DNA of 64,000 nucleotides from Antedon bifida (taxonomy: Eukaryota > Echinodermata > Crinoidea > Comatulida > Antedonidae). Below, one piece after another: positions 24,806-34,319 of this stretch; positions within the stretch are counted from its first letter, which is position 1; every line of letters starts with the position of its first letter. Location: NCBI GenBank assembly GCA_963402885.1, contig OY727100.1, positions 4,030,001-4,094,000 on the forward strand, written 5' to 3'. Both the position numbers and the translations under genes were made by a program. The notes under the pieces were generated by a model. The model searched no databases, was not told the origin of the DNA, and saw only the letters and a program-made list of their open reading frames with translations.

Positions 24806-25012
24806 ACCGTTAATGTAGAAAACGCCAGCTAATGTCGAAATAACCATTATACAACAACCACCACTAATGTAGTAAAACCACCGCTAATGTAGTAAAACCT
24901 CCAGCCAATGTAGAAACACCAACAGCTTATGTAGTAAATAAAAAAATCAACAGCTAATGTAGTAATGAAATTTGTCTCACAGCTAATGTCCTATAGCCAG
25001 CAAATATAGAAA
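24806..25012. repeat. Degenerate short tandem repeat (AATGTAGTAAAACC units)
   Basis: About nine irregular units of roughly 20-28 nt centre on CTAATGTAGTAAAACCACC. Unit length and sequence vary, so this is an old array. Confidence 0.6.
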
Positions 25013-25420
25013 ATGTTTTTTGTTTTTACAAACCTATGTCTAAATCATGTGCAAATGCATCTCTTCACTAATAGCTATCAGTGCTCTCGTAAGCGACCAA
25101 CTTTCAAAAAGCTAAGGATGCAGTTTATAATAAGGACGCATGTATATTTACTGTAGATTGTTTTCCAAATTCCAAATAAAAATTGTCTAGGTTTTTTAAT
25201 TTTTAGAGAGTTTTTAATTAGCTAAAACTAATGTGAATATCAACATGAGAATGAAAGTATTTTTCCACACCTCAATGGTTGGAGCAAGACACAGTATTGC
25301 GCCTTAGTGAATGCAATTAAAATGTTACTGCATACAGTACCTCCTCCTACCTACAGGAATATTACAGATGGTGATAGTTAATGACAGTTTCTATATCAAT
25401 ATTATAAATTAATAGAAGAT

Positions 25421-25712
25421 TGTATTACGGCTACTGGACTTCTTATCATAAGAATGCGAGTTTCAATCCAATGCTTGGCGCATTGCTTATGTCCTTCGGC
25501 AAGACAGTTTTACTTACGTTTGCCTCTCTGCACCCAGGTGTACAAATGGGTACCTGGTATAAATGTACAAACTAGCACAAAATTGCTAGCTACAACATGG
25601 AAGTATATTTCCATACATGATTGAAATTGACTGGGGTAAGAATGTGAAGGGCTTAGAGGCTTTGAGCATTAAGCGGTAAGAACGACGTATTAATATTATT
25701 ATTTATAGAATG
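25421..25712 (+). mobile_element. tRNA-derived SINE, long copy
   Basis: A B-box-like GCGAGTTTCAATCC (about 25457-25470) is followed by TGCCTCTCTGCACCCAGGTG, GGGTACCTGG, ATGGAAGTATATTTCCATAC and GACTGGGGTAAGAATG. It ends near ATTAATATTATTATT. The body matches the copies at 37135 and 51949. Confidence 0.7.
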
Positions 25713-26221
25713 AGCTAAAATATACAGCAGTGTTTTTGAATTAGCATTTTGCAATCTGCTAAATTGTATCCTTACTGACATTTGTCTCCATCCCACACAT
25801 CACCCACTCTGTAATCACTTCATTAATCTTGATCTAACAAGTAGATAACAATATACTACTTTATAAGTGGGTCGATACCATTGCTCTCTTTATAAACACT
25901 ACATCACTCAAACTGTATATTGATAATAATGATGATCAAAATAAATCACAGTACTATATGTAAAATCTATCAGCACAAAAACTATTTACATAAAATAAAA
26001 TAATTAAGATTTAAAATATTTTGTTGAATTACAGCACTATATTATAAGAGTCTTATAGGGATATTTTATTCCTTTTTGACAATCCGCCAGAATGGTGTCC
26101 TGGGTTTTTGTGTATCCATCACATATACTTGTTTTTGTTGTTGTTGTTGTGTTAATAATGTTTTCTGGAAAATAAATGAATATGAATATACTGGGTTTAC
26201 TATGGAACATTTATCTTCTTG

Positions 26222-26506
26222 GATAAGAAGGACTATAAATCGTAGGCCCAGTTAACACAAAGATTGTCTTGTGCACTTTAAAGAACCTAGTACATCTTTC
26301 GAGATGAGTACATACAAGGATACCCGTTGTGCTAGTTCACATACAGCCACTGTCATGGACAGAGGAGACAGCGCCGTAGTTGGCTGCTCCTACAGGATTA
26401 TATGAGTAAACATCTAAGCCCACGTACAGCTCATTCATTATGTACCTTTGAGCATGTTTATTCATGAAAAGGGCACTATAAATGTGTTGAATTACTATTA
26501 TTAATA
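26222..26506 (+). mobile_element. SINE-like repeat with ATT-type tail
   Basis: It ends GGGCACTATAAATGTGTTGA followed by ATTACTATTATTAAT, the tail style of tRNA-derived SINEs. The body (GTGCACTTTAAAGAACC, GAGACAGCGCCGTAGTTGGC) is GC-richer than its flanks. The head was not recognised, so the copy is probably 5'-truncated. Confidence 0.5.
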
Positions 26507-27886
26507 TCTCAGAACATGTGGTTCTATTACGGACATACGGAAATGGAGAGTATACTACAGAAATACATACAAAAGTATGTACTTTAAAAATACACTATGG
26601 ACAAATCAATGACCCACATGAAAAAAAAGCTCTTATTCTAGGTTTTCCACAACAGCACGTCAAAACACCTTGGTGACCTTTGCTTTCATGACGTGAAAAG
26701 TTACAAAACTTTGAAATCGGAAAATCAGTCTGTGCATTCTAAGAAACATGTGCATTTAGTACGACGTGTACATTTTCTATTACAATGGAAATTTTACTAC
26801 CGAAATTAAAAAGCAAATTCACAGAATTTGGTAATATCTGTCTCAGTCCCATGAAATGAAAGACCTTTAAAGTATGTATTCCATTGTTATGGATATTGTA
26901 TAAGACTGATCTTCATAGCCAGCCTTAATCATCACACTATACAGTTTGCCTAAAGCACTAAAGTAAGGTACACTGTACTTTTTTATAGGCTGCAAATCAT
27001 CAAATTTGTAAGATTGAAAACTGCTGCACCTGACCTAAGACCTAAACCTTGGCCCCTGTTCAAATTGCCCCAAGACATGTGACCCATATCTGACCCCGAA
27101 AAGCGCTCAAAATATGAGAACCTTCTGACAACAAGAACCATGGCATGATTATTGTATTCATAGTGAATTAAAATCTGGGCGTTATGTTTGAAATTTTGTG
27201 AAACTTGTTTTATTTTTCTATACTGTTTTAACTATATTTCATTTAAAATGTGTACATGAAACATGTACAACCAAAAATAATCTACTGTTTTCTTTTGCTT
27301 AGTAAAAAAAAAAAATGTGTATTTTAAAAATATTGTATTTTCCCAAAGGAAAATTATTTTGTATAGTTTTGTTCCTGTGTGAATCATCTGTATCCATGCA
27401 TTTAAAATTTAATTCATAACATGAAAACATAAAAAACGGACAAATTATTAAAATTCATTTTTTTTTTGAGTAAATGAAAGTGTATGTTTTAGTTGTGACA
27501 CTTGGGAATAACATGTTAATGGAATTCTGCCAAGTTTAAAAAAAAAACAGCAGGGTTATCTTAACATCTGAACCCGGGTAACTAAAGGTCTTTTCAATGT
27601 ACCCTTAAGCACACTTTATCTATCTTTATAAAACAAAAAAGCCATGGGGATAAAATCATGTGGAGCTTCGCAAAAATAAACAGAGTTGGCAGAATTATTT
27701 TAATAAACTTGAATCCTAAAAGCATCAACCAAAAACAAGTTACTAGAATCACGTAATCGTTTCAACTGCCGTTCGTCAATTAGCGTTAACGAAACCCAGG
27801 TACACAATGTCAGGACAAATCTACATTTATGCCTCACAGGAATCCAGGCATTGCCTGACCTAGTCCCGGTTTGGATACCAGCCAAA

Positions 27887-27946
27887 CTAAGCACTTATAT
27901 AGTCTGCTTTACGTTCCATTTCATTCTCCACTGGCATATTAGACAC
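27887..27946 (-). CDS. Candidate terminal (or small internal) exon behind a very strong acceptor
   Basis: The minus strand shows a textbook acceptor: about 25 nt of pyrimidine-rich sequence (CTTCTCTTTTACATTTTTCCAG with its AG at 27948-27947). In phase 0 it reads VSNMPVENEMERKADYISA and then stop. An ATTAAA variant signal at 27699-27704 could end the transcript. Alternatively a donor inside (AAC then GTAAAG) would make it a 34-nt internal exon. No upstream partner exon was found, so it may be a cryptic site or belong to a gene whose other exons I could not see. Confidence 0.35.
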   Translation of the reverse strand: MSNMPVENEMERKADYISA

Positions 27947-28691
27947 CTGGAAAAATGTAAAAGAGAAGCTGAAACAAAAACCAGTTTGAACTTGAAGACA
28001 CTAAAGAAGATCTAGCTGGTATTTATTTAAGCCAATAGTACGATGACCCTCACTTTGACCCACTGGCCTTTTCAGGTGGCAGTTTAGTATTTTGATTCCT
28101 AAGAAATTATGATAGCTTTTACAGGTGATAGGTCAAGGAAAGTCTTTTGGCCTTCAGGAGGTTTGACAGGAAAAATAAAACTGGTTTCTTTTTACACACA
28201 ACATCTTAGAATATCACGTTTAGACATAGAAAACGAAAACCCAACTGTGGGGGAACTGGGGTTAGTGTGAGCTAGACACATCGACGCAACCATCTAATGG
28301 AACCGCCGCCATGTACGTTAATTTATATTTCTTCAGACATGATCAAGGAAAAATTTTGGAGAACTGACCTCACGTTTTCCCATTAAAAATAGATTCCTGA
28401 TGGACAGTTTAGTCTTTGGAATGACTGATGCTAAATAGATTTGATTTTCTATAATCTCAGATTTGAAAACATGCTAATTTCACTAAAACAGGTTTTGCTG
28501 AACAGAGAAGACGATTTGTCTAAATAATGAATTGTTGCCTTATAAATATAGTTTTACAGCACTTCAACTGAACCCATTTTTTTGTAAAAAATATAGATTT
28601 TAGCATACAGGATTAGCATATTTTAGTAGTAGAAAATTTATTTGGGCATTTTCCTGAGTGAGGCAAAATATATATACATGTATAGTCAAGT

Positions 28692-28808
28692 TTCCCAATA
28701 TCAGACTCTTTGAAAACTGGAAACTCCCCAAATGCCGGACTCTTTGAAAACCGGAAACTCACAAAACAATACCGGACTCTTTGAAAACCAGAAACTGTCC
28801 CAATACCA
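28692..28808. repeat. Three-unit tandem repeat, about 38 nt
   Basis: Units contain ACTCTTTGAAAACCGGAAAC with CCCAAATGCC-type spacers. The three copies differ by a few substitutions. Confidence 0.8.
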
Positions 28809-29297
28809 TCATATAAAAAATCATATATAAAATTATTTAAAAATAGAATCATCAGCAGTCATCCCTTAAGGTTACTTTTTTAGGCCTGAAGATATAGTTC
28901 TATAATACCCAAATTCAATTTTACTTTTACAAAGTTAGATCAATATTAAATTAGCTTTTATATTGCTAAATGTTTCTCACGAGATGTACTGTAAGCTTAG
29001 AAAGTTGTCAACGGCTGATAAAAATCCTAAAATACAATTTTCATCTATTTTACAAAAACTTTCTGATGATTCCTCTTATATCACAAAAAGCTTTAATCAT
29101 TCAGAAAAGACGTATTGGAAATCAACCAATAAGATAATTAAATAAATTCTACAGACTGTCGCTAATAACTTCATCAACAATCTGATGTACGTCAAATGGA
29201 TTTTAACTGTCAAATTTCAGTTTAACAAAGATTAAATGACTCATGAACTCATCTTGTGAATCCAACTTCTAAACTTCATAACCTAATTTTTCTTTTT

Positions 29298-29411
29298 AAG
29301 CTCTGTTTACACTATCAAACTAGTTTGACAAAAATGTCACATGTGTACAAATATGGTAGTAATGTGCCCAAATATGGTAGTGATAATGTATGACATCATC
29401 ATGTCTATATA
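29298..29411. mobile_element. GCTCTGTCTACAC MITE, copy 3 (truncated)
   Basis: It starts AAGCTCTGTTTACACTATCA and runs through AATATGGTAGTGATAATG and GACATCATCATGTC before being cut off by the next copy. Confidence 0.65.
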
Positions 29412-29555
29412 TGCTCTGTCTACACTATCAAACTGATTTGACAAAAAAAAGTGTGATGTGCCCAAATATGGTAGTGATATAACATCATCATGTCCATATA
29501 TGGGCACATCACATTGTTTTGTCTCATCAAGTTTGATAGTGTAGACAAAGCATTA
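29412..29555. mobile_element. GCTCTGTCTACAC MITE, copy 4 (complete, abutting copy 3)
   Basis: The left arm GCTCTGTCTACACTATCAAA and the right arm TTTGATAGTGTAGACAAAGC enclose GTGATGTGCCCAAATATGG / ATATGGGCACATCACA. The right flank is TTA. It begins directly at the truncation point of copy 3. Confidence 0.75.
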
Positions 29556-30148
29556 GATGTTAGTATTTAAGATCATAGTACTATACACTGGGCCCTCTTT
29601 GACTGAAGAGGCTACCCAGTATAGAGAATAAAATAATATTTATTATACAAATATATTATTCTTTCATAACAAATTATTTTTTTTTGTATCAAGAAAATTC
29701 AGAAAGTATACAGTAACTTTCCAACATCAAATTTTAATAAATTTATATAGAATGATGTTACCACATCTAAAGAAGCATAGATAAATAAATTCTTTTTCGG
29801 TGTAAAAGAAAACAAAAACAATTGATAGAATATTTGTCAATGTATTATCTAGTGTACGTCAGTACATAAGCCAGTTTGTTGTTAAAAACATTACATCTGA
29901 ATTACACTAGGCGACACCAATAACATTCAATATTAATGTTTCTCCAGTCAACTGGTGATCTGGAGTCTGCCTTTTGCATCTCCAATATGTGATTTGAATA
30001 ATATAGAATGATAACTTCTTGGCCTTTTCCTTACCTGACTATTAAATGTTAGAGGTCATTTCTGTGAGCTGTAATCAATACAGACTACAACCACACAACA
30101 ACATCAATTAGTTCAGAAAATGACCTAGTTTGACAGTGGAGGACTTAG

Positions 30149-30259
30149 GCTCTGTCTACACTATCAAAAAAAAAGGTGATGTGCCCATTATAAGGATACG
30201 ATAATATCACATGATTACCTACCATGGGCATATCACGATTTGATGGTGTAGACAGAGCG
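30149..30259. mobile_element. GCTCTGTCTACAC MITE, copy 5 (internally shortened)
   Basis: TTA flanks both ends (TTA then GGCTCTGTCTACACTATC; GATGGTGTAGACAGAGCG then TTA). This is the clearest three-base duplication of the family. The middle is reduced. Confidence 0.7.
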
Positions 30260-31836
30260 TTACAGCTCTATTGAGAAGAATTGTTCTATATAAAAAAAAA
30301 TTTCTTTTAATAATGCTGACAAAAATTATATTGTTTAAACAAATGGTTTATTCAGTCAGGTAAAATAAAGAAGAGTACTAAAAGAAGAGTACTAAAAAAG
30401 AGTACTAGGTATTAAATGTTTTTCAAAACAAACCTTATTGAATTGAACTGGTGTTAATTTAATAACAAGGATTCTAATATTACACACTGATTTGCTAAAA
30501 GAAAACACCTCCAAATAACAATTGAAAAGGTGTAAGGAATTACATATTTCACCATATAAACAAAAAAGATCTAAAAAGAGTCCAGGAAACTTTCACCACT
30601 CACCAAACCACAAATTATTTAATTAGATAACTTGACTGAGAAACAGCACAGGATCCCAGTGGGCCTTTTATTCATTTCCTATTTTATTCAATTGAAGTAA
30701 AATAGTATTAAGTACATATGTATCAAAGGTGTATAGATTTATTCAAACGGGTTTTTTTTTGTTCACAAGTTACATTCTATTAATGGATGACTTAAAATAA
30801 AGTGAATGTTAACCAAATTCGCTTGACATAAATTTAAATTCTGCCATGTATGTTGTATGCTAGTTAAACAAGCACAAGACACTTTCTCTGTTTTCCCACA
30901 GGAAAAATATTACTTTATTCATGATGTCTATATTATGTACGTACTGCTGGACTCAACTATGATAACTCGCAGTTTCAAGATACATGATACTAATAAAATT
31001 AGTACTTTATATTACCTAAGAGGACATAGAAAAATATATGAATATACTTTATTTAACTATATTGAACTTTTTAAACCACTATATAGATATCAATTAACAG
31101 TACTTACATACAATAGACCCTGTTTCAGTTGTATGTAAAATACCAAATTTATTGAAACAGATTAAAAAATTAAATGGATATTGACTGATAAGTTTATGTT
31201 TTAAAAAAAATATATATTGAGATGCAGCTAGTTACAGAGTGCTAACTGCTTAAATGACGTTCGAACAACAATCAATGCTTTTAATGATTATTTTGAGAAT
31301 GTGATTTATCCGGTTACGTATTTAGAATATTTCCCGTTTCTGCTGCGAAAAATTGGTAATTGGTATTGGTAATATTATTTGTAGGTCTCGGAGTACAAAA
31401 AGCCCTTTTATAATGATACTTTATTTTTCACTTGGCAAAATGTAATATTTCAGTTGACCATTATTGTAAATTTAAAATGTGACATTCACCAATGGTGTGT
31501 TGATTCAATAATGCTTTTCACTCTTTGCTCCTCATGTGTCATGCTATATTGCCAGGGGTCGTAGACTACATGATAATGACTCACCCCTGACATTTACTAG
31601 AAGCTAAGCTCAATAAAGCGCATTATAGCACTAACTCCCATATGATTGCCACTGGTTCAACTTATGATTTGCCAACTGTAGATAGAACATTGTCTGATCC
31701 GTTTATATCGCATACTACTGTACCCTAACATTAACACGGCGGATCCAGGATTTTAAAATGGGATGGAAGGCTTTTAAAAATAATAAATGACACATTGAAC
31801 CCAATTTCTTGGACAATTTGCTACTCTCGGTAACAT

Positions 31837-32305
31837 CTGTTTCTGCTGCATAGCGCCAAATAAACCGATTCAAAATATATTTAAATTATAAAATTTTTAT
31901 ATTGACTGCATTTCTGCTGAATTTGTGCTCCGAAATACATAACTGAGACGGAAAAGGTTAGCAATACCCAAAATGCAATGGGCCCTGGCGGTCAATTCAA
32001 ACATTACTGCAGTGTAGTTGACATCAAGGTAAGCGGCTGTCAATAAAATAACCAATTTTTTTTTTTAACATATATAAATCTACAGCAGGCACAGAATAAA
32101 TTCTAAATTTTCGGTGATATACTGAAAATATATTATACTGTACAATTTTGCTTGGCAGCAAAAAGTTGCACAGCAGTAAGTTAAATTGCATTCTAACACC
32201 GAATCAATTAGGTGTTTTTTTTAACCAGTTACTGAAATTTTTTATGCAAATAAATTGGGGTTAATTTCTTCACACAAATCGGTTATTTTTCACAGTAGAA
32301 ACAGG
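31837..32305. mobile_element. GTTTCTGCTGC-family TIR element, copy 2 (reverse)
   Basis: The ends are CTGTTTCTGCTGC (left) and CAGTAGAAACAGG (right). The middle (TTGACTGCATTTCTGCTG; GCCCTGGCGGTCAATTCAAA; CATTACTGCAGTGTAG) is the reverse complement of the 22.1-22.4 kb copy. A further orphan end, CCCGTTTCTGCTGCGAAAAA, lies near 31335. Confidence 0.55.
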
Positions 32306-32737
32306 AGCTATCGCTATTCTTACAAGAATAATTGATAAATTTAAGGTTAACAAATTATTGTAAGAAACAAAGAGGATACAAAATGGGTATTTGTTCATTT
32401 CATCTTTTTAAAGCTATAGTACAGTATGAGCCCAATAGCCGCATAAACAAATTAGGAAAATGGGAATGTTAATAGAACCATTCACAATAATTAATTTTGG
32501 ATAAAACATACATGAGTGAAAAAAAAATCTATCTTTTTTCCCAAATTTTAACTTTTCCTACTAAAATGTTACTTTTGAATTAACGATTCCTAATTCTTGA
32601 TCTTCTAGGAACCTAATTGTTGATCTTCTAGAAAATTGTAAAATAACCAGACACAGTATGCAGATGGTAGACACTTTTATAATGACTCTACAAATAACAT
32701 GTTGCATGATCAGAATAGGTTGTTGTTGCATGATTAG

Positions 32738-32792
32738 AATAGGTTATTATTGCAATTAACTGGTCCTTCTTGGAAACGGTCATGCCTGAAAG
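32738..32792 (+). CDS. Candidate plus-strand exon
   Basis: This is a 55-nt segment between a TTGTTGTTGCATGATTAG acceptor-like site and a strong donor (GAAAG then GTAAGGTAC). Frame one alone is open and reads NRLLLQLTGPSWKRSCLK, leaving in phase 1. No partner exon was seen. It is listed because the donor and the single open frame coincide; a chance match is quite possible. Confidence 0.22.
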
Positions 32793-32919
32793 GTAAGGTA
32801 CTACATACAATGTTTTTTTATGGAATTTCCTCTATAAAGAAAAGGTCACATATGTTTTTTTTTTGTGAAAAAAACAGCAGACAGTATTCATTATAATAGT
32901 TGCATAATATTTTTTGTAA

Positions 32920-32982
32920 AAAAATATATTGAGTCAGGATTCATTTATTATTTATAAGTGAATCCTGACTCAATATATTTTT
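32920..32982. repeat. Perfect 24-bp palindromic hairpin
   Basis: AAAAATATATTGAGTCAGGA plus TTCA is repeated exactly in inverted form after a 15-nt AT loop. It ends next to a TTAA-flanked MITE (starting 32993). It may be a tiny fold-back element. Confidence 0.8.
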
Positions 32983-32992
32983 CAAGTTTTAA

Positions 32993-33265
32993 AGATGTAT
33001 TGTCCCCCCAAAAACATGAAAAATGAAGATTAATAAAATCATACTTTAAATAGGACATTTTGTAGTTTTAACAAAGTTAATCACTTCCGTAGAAAAAAAA
33101 TCATGTTTTAACTTATAAAATGACCAAACACACGGTTATATTCAACCAACAAATTTGAATATTTTTTGCTTTAAATTACAATTTTTTTATGTAAATAATT
33201 TTTTTTCTGATCCAATTTTTGGTCAAAGTGAATAATAATTAAAATGGCATATTAAAAAAAAAATT
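32993..33265. mobile_element. TTAA-flanked MITE, copy 3 (right end lost)
   Basis: TTAA then AGATGTATTGTCCCCCC, followed by the family interior (TTAATCACTTCCGTAGAAAA; GATCCAATTTTTGGTCAAAG). The expected closing GGGACAATACATCT is absent. Confidence 0.55.
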
Positions 33266-33621
33266 GTAAGAAATTATTGTTGGCATTCATGTCACTAAAA
33301 TATGGATATATAGCGTACACTTATGAATATTATAGCAATCATACAATGGTCAATAACTGACCATCTACTGGACATAATTGATTTAAAGAGACTTGTAAAC
33401 CTATCTATAGTTCAACAGATTGATGAGGGTTCATTTGTAAGTACAACAACACAAAGATGGTTTGTGTACAGATAACAAAACTATATTACTCAAGAATCGT
33501 AGGATAAAATTCAAAGATACAGACTATAAACTTAGAGCCACCAAAAAAAAAACAAAAACAAAATCAGTATGCAAGGCCTAATAATTGTTTATTTGTAAAG
33601 TATACTGTAGTTTACTTGATT

Positions 33622-33902
33622 AGGTTAGAGCTTGGATGGGAGACCATCTTGGTGCTGTATATGGCGCTGGGGGTCCCGTTAGGCATTTGAAATCAGCACT
33701 GTTGACTCTTATGGCAGTCCCTGCATCTAGTATCTGCCTCAGACGTATTGGCTTATGCCTTTCCTCTAGTCAAGGAAGGCACTGGACCAATGAAGGTGCT
33801 TTAAACAGTCCTGGCTTTGTTTGTATCAAACATGTTAGTGGCGGTAATTATTGCTGTTGGTTTCGATTGAATAAAATAAAAAAATTAAAATAAAAAAAAA
33901 AA
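33622..33902 (+). mobile_element. 5S rRNA-derived SINE (5' truncated)
   Basis: AGGTTAGAGCTTGGATGGGA followed by GACCATCTTGGTGCTGTAT aligns with the 3' third of eukaryotic 5S rRNA, including the box C promoter region (CTTGGATGGGAGACC). A non-5S body follows (GGGGTCCCGTTAGGC; GGAAGGCACTGGACCAATG) and an A-rich tail (AATAAAATAAAAAAATT). 5S-derived SINEs (SINE3 class) are known mainly from fishes and some other animals. The 5' part of the 5S head is missing or too diverged. Confidence 0.6.
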
Positions 33903-34043
33903 CTTACTTTCTACACTTTATAGAGAAATGAAGTAGGGACAATTATATGTTTAAAACTAGATCCAACCACTAGTCAGGTGACACTTATCATATTGTTGAT
34001 TCCAAAGGTGTCCTCTTAATAGAGGTTCTACTGTATAATTTAA

Positions 34044-34312
34044 AGATGTATTGTCACATAGTTATTCACTTTGACTAAAAATTGGATTAGAACATTTTTT
34101 TACCTTAAAAATACTAATTTAAATTTAAAAAATAGTCAAATTGGCTGCCAGCCAATGGATTTTTGGTTGATTTTGTTTTTTAAGTGAAAACATTATTTTT
34201 TCTGAATTTTTTTCTACGGAAGTGAGTAACTTCGTTAAAACTACAAAATTGCATGTTCAAAGTCTGATTTTATTAATCTTTATTTTTCCTGTTTTAGGGG
34301 GACAATACATCT
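34044..34312. mobile_element. TTAA-flanked MITE, copy 4 (complete, short)
   Basis: This is a 269-bp element from AGATGTATTGTCACA to GGGGGACAATACATCT, with TTAA at 34040-34043 and 34313-34316. The left TTAA sits against a remnant of a TA-flanked element ending GAGGTTCTACTGTA (about 33998-34035). Confidence 0.7.
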
Positions 34313-34319
34313 TTAACTT

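Noticed and set aside
28262-28312. ATGGCGGCGGTT start on the minus strand
   Set aside because: Looks like a typical start but stops after 16 codons with no consensus donor.
30035-30068. 34-nt minus-strand segment between acceptor and GTAAGG donor
   Set aside because: All three frames contain stops, so it is not a coding exon.
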